This document shows positions 1 through 8,352 of a stretch of 64,000 nucleotides of DNA, one piece after another (the first letter of the stretch is position 1; each line of letters begins with the position of its first letter). The DNA lies in assembly GCF_000744705.1 (NCBI RefSeq), contig NZ_JQML01000001.1:6396017-6460016 (forward strand), given 5' to 3'. The DNA comes from Streptacidiphilus albus JL83. Its GTDB lineage: Bacteria; Actinomycetota; Actinomycetes; Streptomycetales; Streptomycetaceae. Under the pieces are notes generated by a model. The model worked only from the letters and a program-made list of their open reading frames with translations. It searched no databases and was not told the origin of the DNA. The position numbers and the translations under genes were made by a program.

Positions 1-456
1 CAGGTGCTGGCCGCGAGCACGCTGCTGCGCGAACTCCTCGCCCACACCCTGCGCCGGCACACCGCTGCCCGCGTCCCCGACAGCCCGCCGGCCGCCGCCG
101 CCCGGCAGGCCGCCCGACTGGCCCGGGACCTGCTCGCCGCGGACCTCACCGACCCGCCGACCCTGGAGGAGCTCGCGGAGGCCGTGGGCGCCCGGCCGTT
201 CCCGCTGCTCCGCGCCTTCCGCACGGTCTACGGGCTGCCGCCGCACGCCTGGCTGACCCAGCGCCGGGTCAGCACCGCCCGGCTGCTGCTGGACGCCGGG
301 ACCCCGCCCGCCGAGGCCGCGGTCCGGGTCGGCTTCGTCGACCAGGCACATCTCGGCCGGCACTTCCGGCGGATCATGGGCGTTCCACCCGGCGCCTACC
401 GCCGGGCCAACGCCCCGGCCGCCCGCGACGCCCTCGCGGCCCGCGCCGACCTCTGA
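1..456 (+). CDS. AraC-family transcriptional regulator (3' part)
   Basis: The frame is open at the left edge, so the N-terminal sensing domain lies outside the window. The visible part ends with a complete AraC-type DNA-binding domain of two helix-turn-helix units: the first around LEELAEAVGARPFPLLRAF, the second in the stretch ending GVPPGAYRR, which is the usual family signature. It is followed after 100 bp by azlCD on the same strand. This is a common arrangement, so it probably controls amino-acid export, but the effector cannot be read from this fragment. Confidence 0.85.
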   Translation, partial: QVLAASTLLRELLAHTLRRHTAARVPDSPPAAAARQAARLARDLLAADLTDPPTLEELAEAVGARPFPLLRAFRTVYGLPPHAWLTQRRVSTARLLLDAGTPPAEAAVRVGFVDQAHLGRHFRRIMGVPPGAYRRANAPAARDALAARADL

Positions 457-556
457 GCGGATCTCTGCGCCGACCTCTGCGCCGACGGGAGGCAGGGCCG
501 GACCGCCCGCAGGAACGTACAAGAAAGCGGGACCCGGCCGCCGCCACCATGGCGGG

Positions 557-1342
557 ATGACGGCACTACACCAGTCCGACCCGTCCCTGGGCACCGTTTC
601 CGCAGGGAGCGGCGCCGCGCCCCGGCGCTCCGACCGGGCGGTCGTCCGCGACTCGCTCACGGTCGGCCTGACCGTCGGCGTCTCCGGGACCGCTTTCGGC
701 GTCGCCGGGGCCACCGCGCATCTGACGGTCCTGCAGACCTGCGTCCTCAGCCTGCTGGTGTTCACCGGCGCCTCGCAGTTCGCGCTGGTCGGCGCGTTGG
801 CGGCGGGCGCCGCGGTACCGGCCGCCGTCGCCGGGGCGCTCTTTCTCGGCCTCCGCAACGTCTTCTACGGGCTGCGGCTCGGGCCCCGGCTGGAACTGCC
901 GCGGCTGCTGCGGCCGCTGGCGGCCCAGACGGTGATCGACGAGACCGCCGCGGTCACCCTGGTCCAGCCCGACCGGCGCTCCGCCCGGATCGGCTTCGCG
1001 ACCACCGGCATCAGCCTCTACCTGGTGTGGAACCTGGCGACCCTGGCCGGGGCGCTCGGCGCGGGCGCCCTGGGGAACCCGGCGCGCTACGGCCTGGACG
1101 CCGCCGGACCGGCCGTGTTCCTGGCCCTGCTCGGCCCGAGGCTGCGCGAGGGCGGGACCGAACGGCTGGTCGCACTGGTCGGCGTGGTGCTGGCGCTCGC
1201 GGCGGTGCCGGTGCTCCCGGCGGGTCTGCCGGTGCTGCTGGCCCTGGCGGCGGTGCCGCTGGCCCTGCTGGTGGAGCGGAACCGGTCCGAGTCGAAGCCG
1301 GAACCGGAGTCGGAGTCGGAGCCGGAGGAGGATCGGGCATGA
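557..1342 (+). CDS. azlC: AzlC-family branched-chain amino acid exporter, large subunit
   Basis: This 261-residue polytopic membrane protein matches the AzlC family. AzlC is the large subunit of a two-part exporter for branched-chain amino acids and analogues such as azaleucine. Family features include the early glycine-rich segment VGVSGTAFGVAG, the FTGASQFALVGAL stretch and the LRNVFYGLRLG motif. About 30 N-terminal residues are polar and precede the first helix. The C-terminus ends in an acidic Ser/Glu/Pro-rich tail of about 20 residues, which is unusual for the family. The stop overlaps the azlD start as ATGA, so the two are translationally coupled. Confidence 0.9.
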   Translation: MTALHQSDPSLGTVSAGSGAAPRRSDRAVVRDSLTVGLTVGVSGTAFGVAGATAHLTVLQTCVLSLLVFTGASQFALVGALAAGAAVPAAVAGALFLGLRNVFYGLRLGPRLELPRLLRPLAAQTVIDETAAVTLVQPDRRSARIGFATTGISLYLVWNLATLAGALGAGALGNPARYGLDAAGPAVFLALLGPRLREGGTERLVALVGVVLALAAVPVLPAGLPVLLALAAVPLALLVERNRSESKPEPESESEPEEDRA

Positions 1343-1644
1343 GCGTCTGGATCGCGGTGCTGGCCACCGCCGCCGGCTGCTACCTCTGCAAGCTGCTCGG
1401 GCTGTCCGTCCCGGCCGGGCTGCTCGACCGCCCTGCCGTCCGCCGGTTCGCGGCGCTGGCGCCGATCGCGCTGCTGGCGGCACTGACCGCGCTGCAGACC
1501 TTCGGCCGCGGCACCCACGGGCTGACCCTGGACGCCAGGGCGCTCGGGCTGGCCGCCGCCGGCCTCGCACTCTGGCGGCGCGCGCCCTTCCTGGTCGTGG
1601 TGCTGGTCGCGGTGGTGGTGACCGCCCTGGCACGACTGGTCTGA
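1339..1644 (+). CDS. azlD: AzlD-family branched-chain amino acid exporter, small subunit
   Basis: This 101-residue hydrophobic protein starts at the ATG inside the azlC stop overlap; the same frame is open further upstream but there it only shadows azlC. It has three to four predicted helices, an N-terminal AVLATAAGCYLCKLLG segment and a C-terminal hydrophobic stretch VVVLVAVVVTALARL, as in AzlD proteins. AzlD is the obligate small partner of AzlC in the exporter. The order AraC, azlC, azlD suggests one regulated export unit. Confidence 0.88.
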   Translation: MSVWIAVLATAAGCYLCKLLGLSVPAGLLDRPAVRRFAALAPIALLAALTALQTFGRGTHGLTLDARALGLAAAGLALWRRAPFLVVVLVAVVVTALARLV

Positions 1645-1710
1645 GAGCCGGGCCCGCCGCGCCGGGTAGGGTTTCGGTGGCGGCGGACCGCGCGGAAAGA
1701 GAGCTGACAG

Positions 1711-1905
1711 ATGCGCCTGACGGAGTTCTGGACGAAGATGAACGACCACTTCGGTCCGGCCTACGCCGACAGCTTCGCCCGGGACCATGTGATGACGGAG
1801 CTCGGCGGGCGCACCGTGTGGCAGGCCCTGGATGCGGGCTGGGAGGCCAAGGACGTGTGGCGGGCCGTGTGCGCCGCGATGGGCGTGCCCGCGTCACGGC
1901 AGTAG
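1711..1905 (+). CDS. DUF3046 domain protein
   Basis: This 64-residue protein belongs to DUF3046, a short actinobacterial family usually encoded just upstream of recA. The family-typical start MRLTEFWTKM, the FGPAYADSFARDHVM segment and the GRTVWQALDAGWEAKDVWRAVC region are all present. An AGAGAG-type ribosome binding site lies seven to twelve bases before the ATG. The function is unknown. Its small size and fixed position near recA suggest a conserved but uncharacterised role. Confidence 0.88.
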   Translation: MRLTEFWTKMNDHFGPAYADSFARDHVMTELGGRTVWQALDAGWEAKDVWRAVCAAMGVPASRQ

Positions 1906-1970
1906 CCGGGGAGCGGTGGCCTGGGCGGCATATGATGGTCAATCACAGTAAATAGGACAGACTGGGTGCC

Positions 1971-3215
1971 GTGGCAGGCACCGACAGCGACTCCCCGACC
2001 CCGGACTCCCCGACCCCGGACTCCCCGACCCCGGACTCCCCGACTCCCGGCTCTTCGCCCTCCGACTCTCCGCCCCCCGACGCGCCCACCCCCGGCGGCG
2101 GGGCCGCGCGGCTGCCGCGCTGGCTGCCGCGGGCGATGCTGGTGGGCCTGCTGCTGGTCGGCCTGTTCGAGCTGGCCAGCTGGGCCTTCCTGCGGCTGAC
2201 CGACTTCCTGACGACCCTGCTGGTCTCCTTCGTCCTCTCGCTGGCCATGGAGCCCGCGGTGGACCGGATGGCGGCCAGGGGGATGCGCCGGGGGCTGGCG
2301 ACCTTCCTGGTCTTCCTGGTCGCCGGGGTGCTCTGCGCCGGCTTCGTCGCCGCGATGGGGACCCTGCTGGTCGACCAGGTGTCCCAGGTGGTGTCCCGGC
2401 TGCCGCACCTGCTGGACCGGCTGATCGACTGGGTCAACCGGACCTTCCACCAGGACTACTCGGTGGCACAGCTCCAGCGCTCCGTGCTGAGCAACGCCGA
2501 CGACCTGGAGACGTACGCGCAGAAGGCCGCGAACAACATCTGGGGCTTCTCCAGCTCGATCCTCGGCGGGGTCTTCCAGCTGTTCACCATCGCCCTGTTC
2601 ACCTTCTACTTCACCGCGGACGGCCCCCGGCTGCGGCGCGCCCTTTGCTCGGTGCTGCCCCCGGCGCGCCAGACGGAGGTGCTGCGGGCCTGGGAGATCG
2701 GGATCGAGAAGACCGGCGGCTACCTCTACTCCCGGGCGCTGCTCGCGGTCGTCTCGACGGCGGCGCACTTCGCGCTGCTGGCGTTGCTGGGCATCCCGTA
2801 CGCGGCGGCGCTGGCGGTCTGGGTCGGCGCGGTCTCGCAGTTCGTGCCGACGGTCGGCACCTATCTGGCCGGGGCGCTGCCGGTGCTGGTCGCGTTGACC
2901 GGCGACCCGGTCAACGCTCTCTGGATCCTGCTCTTCGTCATCGCCTACCAGCAGGTGGAGAACTACCTGCTGCAGCCGAGGATCACCGCGCGGACGGTGG
3001 AGATCCACCCGGCCGTGGCCTTCGGCGCGGTGATCGCCGGCGCCGCGCTGCTGGGCGCCGTGGGCGCGCTGATCGCCATCCCGGTGGCGGCGACGCTGCA
3101 GGGCTTCGTCGGCAGCTACATCCGCCGCTACGACCTGGTGGAACCGGCCGGTCCGAGCCGCTGGCGGTCGACGCCCGACGGTGCGGACCCGGGGGGACGC
3201 CCGACCTCCGCTTGA
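1971..3215 (+). CDS. AI-2E/PerM-family transporter-like membrane protein
   Basis: This 414-residue protein has about eight hydrophobic segments and the AI-2E transporter (PerM/YdiK/TqsA) family pattern, including FTFYFTADG and the C-terminal block QQVENYLLQPRITARTV followed by glycine-rich helices. Family members export autoinducer-2 or act in Na+/H+ exchange; the substrate here is unknown. The GTG start at 1971 gives a cytoplasmic N-terminus of about 45 residues carrying four near-identical SPTPD repeats. Its TGA stop lies immediately before the recA LexA box, so transcription may run into recA. Confidence 0.85.
   Translation: MAGTDSDSPTPDSPTPDSPTPDSPTPGSSPSDSPPPDAPTPGGGAARLPRWLPRAMLVGLLLVGLFELASWAFLRLTDFLTTLLVSFVLSLAMEPAVDRMAARGMRRGLATFLVFLVAGVLCAGFVAAMGTLLVDQVSQVVSRLPHLLDRLIDWVNRTFHQDYSVAQLQRSVLSNADDLETYAQKAANNIWGFSSSILGGVFQLFTIALFTFYFTADGPRLRRALCSVLPPARQTEVLRAWEIGIEKTGGYLYSRALLAVVSTAAHFALLALLGIPYAAALAVWVGAVSQFVPTVGTYLAGALPVLVALTGDPVNALWILLFVIAYQQVENYLLQPRITARTVEIHPAVAFGAVIAGAALLGAVGALIAIPVAATLQGFVGSYIRRYDLVEPAGPSRWRSTPDGADPGGRPTSA
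1989..2048 (+). repeat. 4 x 15-nt tandem repeat encoding SPTPD units
   Basis: Three exact copies and one variant of a 15-base unit beginning GACTCCCCGACC lie head to tail inside the N-terminal coding region of the AI-2E-type protein. The repeat keeps the frame, so copy-number change by slippage would lengthen or shorten a disordered Pro/Ser/Asp tail without breaking the gene. Confidence 0.9.
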
Positions 3216-3216
3216 A

Positions 3217-3232
3217 TCGAACTAATGTTCCC
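3217..3232 (+). promoter_or_regulatory. LexA (SOS) box of recA
   Basis: The sequence TCGAAC-TAAT-GTTCCC has a perfect left half and a 4/6 right half of the actinobacterial LexA operator TCGAAC-N4-GTTCGA. It lies 119 bp upstream of the recA ATG, directly after the stop of the preceding gene. LexA itself is encoded at 37581-38468. Confidence 0.85.
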
Positions 3233-3283
3233 TATACTGGGACGTGGCGAGTTGTCCACAGGCGCGGACCCGATAGGGGCGGA

Positions 3284-3306
3284 TTGTCAGTGGTGCGCGC
3301 TAGCGT
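3284..3306 (+). promoter_or_regulatory. PafBC-type (RecA-NDp) promoter of recA
   Basis: TTGTCAGTG, eight bases, then TAGCGT matches the LexA-independent damage promoter consensus TTGTCRGTG-N8-TANNNT, which in mycobacteria is activated by PafBC. It lies downstream of the LexA box and 45 bp before the recA start, so recA appears to have two damage-responsive control elements. Confidence 0.85.
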
Positions 3307-3350
3307 CTCTGGTGATGAAGCGCTCAGCACAGACCCCCAGGGTGGAATCA

Positions 3351-4523
3351 ATGGCAGCGAACGACCGCGAGCGGGCTCTCGAGACCGCGCTCGCCCAGAT
3401 TGAACGGCAGTTCGGCAAGGGTTCGGTGATGCGCCTCGGCGACGAGGCCCGGGCCCCGATCGAGGTCATCCCGACCGGATCGATCGCCCTCGACATCGCG
3501 CTCGGCGTCGGCGGGCTCCCGCGCGGACGCGTGGTCGAGGTCTACGGACCGGAGAGCAGCGGCAAGACGACCCTCACCCTGCACGCGGTCGCCAACGCGC
3601 AGAAGGCCGGCGGCATCGTCGCCTTCATCGACGCCGAGCACGCGCTCGACCCCGACTACGCCAAGAAGCTCGGCGTGGACACCGATGCCCTGCTGGTCTC
3701 CCAGCCGGACACCGGCGAGCAGGCCCTGGAGATCACCGACATGCTGATCCGCTCCGGCGCGGTCGACCTGATCGTGATCGACTCGGTGGCCGCGCTGGTC
3801 CCGCGCGCCGAGATCGAGGGCGAGATGGGCGACTCCCACGTCGGCCTCCAGGCCCGGCTGATGAGCCAGGCCCTGCGCAAGATCACCGGTGCCCTCAGCC
3901 AGTCCAAGACCACCGCCATCTTCATCAACCAGCTGCGCGAGAAGGTGGGCGTGATGTTCGGCTCGCCGGAGACCACCACCGGTGGCCGGGCGCTGAAGTT
4001 CTACGCCTCGGTGCGGCTGGACATCCGGCGGATCGAGACCCTGAAGGACGGCACCGAGGCGGTCGGCAACCGCACCCGGGTCAAGGTCGTCAAGAACAAG
4101 GTCGCCAGCCCCTTCAAGCAGGCCGAGTTCGACATCATCTACGGCCAGGGCATCAGCCGCGAGGGCGGCCTGATCGACATGGGCGTGGAGCAGGGCTTCG
4201 TCCGCAAGGCCGGCGCCTGGTACACCTACGAGGGCGACCAGCTCGGACAGGGCAAGGAGAACGCTCGCAACTTCCTCCGGGACAACCCCGATCTGGCCGA
4301 CGAGATCGAGTCCAAGATCAAGGAGAAGCTGGGTGTCGGCCCGCGCAAGCCGGCCGTCGACGCGGACGGCACGCCGACCGTGAAGGAGATCACCCCCGTG
4401 GTGAAGCCCGTCACCACCAAGGCCAGCAAGGCCAAGGCAGCAGCCGCCGCTGCCGCCGCACCCGCTGTTCCGGCCGCCGCGGCCGAGCCGGTGGCTGCGG
4501 AGTCGGCGGCGAGCAAGGGCTGA
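3351..4523 (+). CDS. recA: RecA recombinase
   Basis: This 390-residue protein is RecA, the ATP-dependent strand-exchange protein that also triggers LexA self-cleavage. It has the Walker A motif GPESSGKT at residues 66-73, Walker B VIDSVAAL, the loop region [19 protein letters not shown] and a [14 protein letters not shown] block, all intact. I chose the ATG at 3351 because it begins the conserved [14 protein letters not shown] start; upstream in-frame codons lie in the promoter. The last 50 residues are an Ala/Lys/Val-rich tail longer than in E. coli RecA. recX follows two bases after the stop. Confidence 0.99.
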   Translation: MAANDRERALETALAQIERQFGKGSVMRLGDEARAPIEVIPTGSIALDIALGVGGLPRGRVVEVYGPESSGKTTLTLHAVANAQKAGGIVAFIDAEHALDPDYAKKLGVDTDALLVSQPDTGEQALEITDMLIRSGAVDLIVIDSVAALVPRAEIEGEMGDSHVGLQARLMSQALRKITGALSQSKTTAIFINQLREKVGVMFGSPETTTGGRALKFYASVRLDIRRIETLKDGTEAVGNRTRVKVVKNKVASPFKQAEFDIIYGQGISREGGLIDMGVEQGFVRKAGAWYTYEGDQLGQGKENARNFLRDNPDLADEIESKIKEKLGVGPRKPAVDADGTPTVKEITPVVKPVTTKASKAKAAAAAAAAPAVPAAAAEPVAAESAASKG

Positions 4524-4525
4524 CG

Positions 4526-5245
4526 GTGACGCAGGACGCCTGGGGTCCGCGCGACTGGGCTGCCAATGGAATCGGCGGGGAGTCGTTCACCGACCTCCCC
4601 GCCGACCCGGCGGAGCCCGAGCGGCCGGACTTCGAGGAAGCGGCGTTCGAGGAGCCGGCGTTCGGGAAGCCGGCGTTCGAGAAGTCGGTGTTCGGGCAGT
4701 CGGCGTTCGCGGGGCGGCGCGGGCCCGAGCGGGCGGCGGCGCGGCCGGAGCCGGAGGCCGATCCGGCGGTGCGGGCGCGGAACATCTGCCTGCGGCTGCT
4801 CACCGGCTCGGCGAAGACCAGGGGCCAGCTCGCCGAGGCGCTGCGCAAGCGCGAGATCCCGGCGGAGGTCATCGAGGAGGTGCTCTCCCGCTACGAGGAG
4901 GTGGGGCTGATCGACGACGCCGCCTTCGCCGAGTCCTGGGTGGAGTCCCGGCACCGGGGCCGCGGACTGTCGCGGCGCGCGCTGGCGAACGAGCTGCGCA
5001 CCCGGGGTGTGGACAACGCGGTGGCCGCCGAGGCCGTCGCCCGGCTCGACCCCGAGCAGGAGGCCGCCACCGCGCGCGCCCTGGTGGAGCGCAAGCTCCG
5101 GTCGACGGCCGGTCTCGACCGGCAGGTCCGGATCCGAAGGCTGGCCGGGATGCTCGCGCGTCGCGGTTACCCCGAAGGTTTGGCGCTGCGGGTGGTGCGG
5201 CAGGCTCTGGACGACGAGGAACTCGATGCTGGGGACCAGCCGTGA
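4526..5245 (+). CDS. recX: RecX regulatory protein
   Basis: RecX binds RecA filaments and limits recombinase activity. The conserved RecX part begins about residue 88 (RARNICLRLLTGSAKT), followed by the three-helix repeats containing EVIEEVLSRYEEVGLIDDAAFAESW and RGRGLSRRALANELRTRG (written here as family landmarks). Before it sits an 85-residue extension with five 5-residue units of the form AFEEP/AFGKP/AFEKS, not part of the RecX fold. The GTG start is two bases after recA, indicating co-transcription and coupling. Confidence 0.95.
   Translation: MTQDAWGPRDWAANGIGGESFTDLPADPAEPERPDFEEAAFEEPAFGKPAFEKSVFGQSAFAGRRGPERAAARPEPEADPAVRARNICLRLLTGSAKTRGQLAEALRKREIPAEVIEEVLSRYEEVGLIDDAAFAESWVESRHRGRGLSRRALANELRTRGVDNAVAAEAVARLDPEQEAATARALVERKLRSTAGLDRQVRIRRLAGMLARRGYPEGLALRVVRQALDDEELDAGDQP
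4628..4702 (+). repeat. 5 x 15-nt in-frame repeat in the recX 5' region
   Basis: Five consecutive 15-base units encode DFEEA, AFEEP, AFGKP, AFEKS and VFGQS. The units keep a central phenylalanine every five residues, and the period is exactly in frame, so the array can expand or shrink without frameshift. Confidence 0.85.
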
Positions 5246-5282
5246 GTCCTATGTCAGAAGTCGATCGTATTGGGTCGCTATC

Positions 5283-5311
5283 TTGACCGTTTCGTAACCT
5301 GGACTTAGTCT
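5283..5311 (+). promoter_or_regulatory. HrdB-type promoter before rny
   Basis: TTGACC, a 17-base spacer and TAGTCT form a good principal-sigma promoter about 175 bp upstream of rny. A perfect 14-bp palindrome (GATCGGTACCGATC, 5351-5364) lies just downstream of it in the leader and could be an operator or an RNA hairpin; no function is known. Confidence 0.65.
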
Positions 5312-5484
5312 CACCTGGAGTGAGGGATCACTGTGGGGCGCGGCTGAGCCGATCGGTACCGATCCGGGCGACGACGTCTCTCCTATGGGCGGAGCGTGCC
5401 TTCGGCATGCCCGCAATCCCTCCGTGACGCCGCGGGAACGGCCTTCGCGCGGCTTCGTCGACACGGAGCAGGGGAGGACGTCCG

Positions 5485-6885
5485 ATGGAGATCGTGCTGG
5501 CTGGAGGCGCGGCCGTTCTCCTGGCCGCGGTGCTGATGCTGTGGATGCTGCTGCACAGCGCGCGGGAACGGGTGGGCGAGCACGAGCGGCGTGAGCAGCG
5601 CAGTGCCGAGCGCGAGGCCAGACTCGACGCCGAGCAGCGCCGACTCCACGAACGGGCCGTCGAGGCGGCCGAGGCGCAGGCCGTGCTGGCAAGGCAGCGC
5701 GAGGAGTTGCGCGCGGACCGGGTGCTCGCGGAGACCGAGCGCCGGCTCGAACTGGAGCGGATCGCCGGCTTGACGGCGGTGGCCGCACGGCTGGAGCTGG
5801 TGCACGAGATCGAGGAGCAGGCCAAGCGCGAGGGAGTGCGCAGCGCGCGCGAGATCGAGGCGCGGGCGCACGCCGAGGCGGAGAGCCGGGCCCGGGACAT
5901 CGTCGCCACGGCGGTGCAGCGGGTCGCGGTGGAGCAGACCACGGACGCCGTGGTGTCGGTGGTACGCCTGCCGGGTGACGAGATGAAGGGCCGGATCATC
6001 GGCCGCGAGGGCCGCAACATCCGCGCCTTCGAGGCGGTCACCGGGGTGAACCTGGTGGTCGACGAGACACCGGAGTCGGTGCTGCTCTCCTGCTTCGACC
6101 CGGTCCGCCGGGAGGTCGGCCGGCTGACCCTGGAGTCGCTGGTCTCCGACGGCCGGATCCATCCGCAGCGGATCGAGGAGGCGTACGAGCGCAGCCAGGT
6201 CGAGGTCGAACGGGTCTGCGCCCGGGCCGGCGAGGACGCCCTCGCGGACATCGGGATCACCGACATGCACCCGGAACTGGTGCGGATGCTGGGCCGGTTG
6301 CGCTTCCGCACCTCGTACGGGCAGAACGTGCTGGGGCACCTGCTGGAGTCCGCGCACATCGCCGGGATGATGGCGGCCGAGCTGCGGGTCGATCCGGCGC
6401 TGGTGCGCCGCTGCACCCTGCTGCACGACATAGGCAAGGCGCTGACCCACGAGGTCGAGGGCAGCCATGCGCTGATCGGCGCCGAACTGGCCCGCCGCTA
6501 CGGTGAGTCGGAGGACGTGGTGCATGCGATCGAGGCCCACCACAACGAGGTGGCGCCGAGGACGCTGGAGGCGGTGCTGACCCAGGCCGCGGACGCCTGT
6601 TCCGGCGGCCGTCCGGGCGCCCGCCGTGAGTCGTTGGAGCTGTACGCCCGGCGGTTGGAGCGGCTGGAGGCGATAGCCCAGGCCCACGAGGGGGTGCACA
6701 AGGTCTTCGCCATGCAGGCCGGCCGCGAGGTGCGGGTGATGGTCCTCCCGGAGACCGTGGACGACCTCCAGGCGCAGATCATCGCCAGGGACGTGGCCAA
6801 GCAGGTCGAGGAGGAGCTGACCTACCCCGGCCAGATCCGCATCACCGTCATCCGCGAGAGCCGCGCCACCGAGTTCGCCCGCTGA
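5485..6885 (+). CDS. rny: Ribonuclease Y
   Basis: RNase Y is a membrane-anchored endoribonuclease that starts mRNA decay. This 466-residue protein has an N-terminal membrane helix (about residues 5-22), a Glu/Arg-rich coiled coil to about 150, a KH RNA-binding domain with the GREG loop near residue 173, and an HD phosphodiesterase domain with HDIGKAL near 314. It is shorter than Firmicute RNase Y (about 520) because the coiled coil is shorter. A strong AGGGGAGG ribosome binding site precedes the ATG. The gene sits just after recX, separated by its own promoter. Confidence 0.92.
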   Translation: MEIVLAGGAAVLLAAVLMLWMLLHSARERVGEHERREQRSAEREARLDAEQRRLHERAVEAAEAQAVLARQREELRADRVLAETERRLELERIAGLTAVAARLELVHEIEEQAKREGVRSAREIEARAHAEAESRARDIVATAVQRVAVEQTTDAVVSVVRLPGDEMKGRIIGREGRNIRAFEAVTGVNLVVDETPESVLLSCFDPVRREVGRLTLESLVSDGRIHPQRIEEAYERSQVEVERVCARAGEDALADIGITDMHPELVRMLGRLRFRTSYGQNVLGHLLESAHIAGMMAAELRVDPALVRRCTLLHDIGKALTHEVEGSHALIGAELARRYGESEDVVHAIEAHHNEVAPRTLEAVLTQAADACSGGRPGARRESLELYARRLERLEAIAQAHEGVHKVFAMQAGREVRVMVLPETVDDLQAQIIARDVAKQVEEELTYPGQIRITVIRESRATEFAR

Positions 6886-6934
6886 GCGCCGGGGTAAGGC
6901 TGAGCGCCAGGGTAAGGCTGAGCGCCGGGATACG
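6881..6934. repeat. 3 x 18-nt tandem repeat spanning the rny stop
   Basis: Three copies of an 18-base unit beginning GCTGAGCGCC and ending near GGGTAAG run head to tail. The first copy contains the rny stop codon, so the repeat array grew out of the gene end into the intergenic region. Confidence 0.85.
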
Positions 6935-7022
6935 GCCAACACACCGACGTCCGCCGCGACTTGGGTCGGGCGGACGTGGGCGTGCGGGCGTCGGGGCGCG
7001 GTCGGGCGGCCGCCTCAGCGGA

Positions 7023-7418
7023 TCACCGCGGCGGGGTGACCGGGAGACCGGCCGCCGACCAGGCCTGGAAGCCGCCGACGAGGTCGGTGGCCCGGTGCAG
7101 GCCGAGGGCCTGGAGCGAGCGGGCGGCCAGACTGGAGGCGTAGCCCTCGTTGCAGACCACGACCACCAGGAGGTCGTGGCCGGTCGCCTCGGGCAGCCGG
7201 TGGTCGCCGAACGGGTCGAGCCGCCACTCCAGTTCGTTGCGCTCGACGACCAGCGCACCGGGTATCGTGCCGTCGCGGTCCCGCAGCGCGGCGTAGCGGA
7301 TGTCGACCAGGACCGCACCGTCCGCCGCCACCGCCTCGGTGGCCTGAGCGGCCGTCAGCCGGTCGAGCTGGGCGCGCTCGCGTTCCAGCAGGTCGTCGAT
7401 GCCGATGCGTTCGGTCAT
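7023..7418 (-). CDS. Rhodanese-like sulfurtransferase
   Basis: This 131-residue single-domain rhodanese has the family patterns VDIRYAALRDRDGTIPGA (N-terminal CH2A-like region) and the active-site loop VVVCNEGYASSLAA, where the cysteine of CNEGYAS would carry the persulfide. It probably moves sulfane sulfur in the cytoplasm. The ATG at 7418 is two bases after the stop of the cysteine dioxygenase gene and has GAGGAG eight bases upstream, so I prefer it to the GTG three codons earlier. The pair makes a short sulfur-handling operon. Confidence 0.9.
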   Translation of the reverse strand: MTERIGIDDLLERERAQLDRLTAAQATEAVAADGAVLVDIRYAALRDRDGTIPGALVVERNELEWRLDPFGDHRLPEATGHDLLVVVVCNEGYASSLAARSLQALGLHRATDLVGGFQAWSAAGLPVTPPR

Positions 7419-7420
7419 GG

Positions 7421-8032
7421 TCACCACTCCTCGGGGATCTCGACCAGGGCCAGCCGGAGGGTGTCGCCGTCACGGGCGTAGCGCCGGAGCTTGGGCAGTG
7501 GCGGGTAGTAGCAGTGGACCGAGACCGCGTGCTGCTCCGCGGAGGGGTTGATCACCTGGTGGACGTGGTGCGCCCCGAAGGACCGGCCCTTGCCCTCGGG
7601 CAGGCTGCGCTGTCGGTCGACACCCTCCGCGAGTTCCAGGCTGCGCCAGCCGTCGGTGGGGATCGGCACGCCCAGGGACAGTTCGCTGAGCTCGCCGCTG
7701 GCCGTGACGAAGGCCCCGGCCGAGCCGCCGTGGTCGTGCCAGCCGGTCTCGGAGCCGGGCGGCCAGCCGATCACCCAGGCCTCGGTGCCCTGCGGACCGT
7801 CGAGCCGGATCCAGGTGCGGTCCTCCGGGTGGAGGGCGAGCCGGGCCAGGACCTCCGGGTCGTTGGCGGCGCTGCGGGCGAAGCCGAGCAGGTCGGCGAG
7901 GCTGGGAACCACGGTCTCCGGGCGTCGCGGTGGATCCGCGGACGGTGGGGTGTCCGCTGGATCGCGGACGTCCGGGCTGGTGGCGGTGTCGGTCAAGGGG
8001 TGCCTTCCCTGGGATCGAAGGGTCAGGTACAT
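7421..8032 (-). CDS. Cysteine dioxygenase family protein
   Basis: This cupin-fold protein matches bacterial cysteine dioxygenase, a mononuclear iron enzyme that oxidises L-cysteine to cysteine sulfinate. Iron-ligand histidines are visible in WHDHGGSAGAF and in GAHHVHQVINP, and the C-terminal YYPPLPKLRRYARDGDTL block is typical. The ATG at 8032 lacks a good ribosome binding site. A TTG near 7994 preceded by GGGAAGG would remove 13 residues and may be the true start. It is co-transcribed with the rhodanese and lies downstream of a probable leader peptide at 8353-8448. Confidence 0.9.
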   Translation of the reverse strand: MYLTLRSQGRHPLTDTATSPDVRDPADTPPSADPPRRPETVVPSLADLLGFARSAANDPEVLARLALHPEDRTWIRLDGPQGTEAWVIGWPPGSETGWHDHGGSAGAFVTASGELSELSLGVPIPTDGWRSLELAEGVDRQRSLPEGKGRSFGAHHVHQVINPSAEQHAVSVHCYYPPLPKLRRYARDGDTLRLALVEIPEEW

Positions 8033-8352
8033 GAGGTCGCCGGGGCTGTGCGGGCCCGGCGGGGAGCCTGCTGCGAGGCGGGGTGGGTCGGGGTGGCGCG
8101 GGGGTGCGACGCTGCGCGGGACCTACCGGTGCACGGACGTTCGGGGCTGGGCTGCGCCCGACCGCGCCCGTGGCGTGCTCCGGACTGCGGGCGGTCCCGA
8201 CGGGCGGTGGTCCGCAGGTGTGGGCGGACCGGTGCCCGCCCGGGCGCACGCGTGGACGTGTGCCGGGGTACGGGAGGGGGTGCGCGGCTGTGCCGCGAGA
8301 CGGCCGGAGCCGGAAACTGTGCGGGAGGGGTGGCTGTCGGAGGGCTAGTCGG
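8033..8352. other. Leader region between leader peptide and cysteine dioxygenase
   Basis: This 320-bp non-coding stretch separates the leader ORF from the dioxygenase on the minus strand. A short hairpin GGCTAG-tcgg-CTAGCC (8343-8358) overlaps the leader-peptide stop codon. The rest is GC-rich with several possible stems, but I could not identify a clear terminator/antiterminator pair by eye. Confidence 0.5.
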
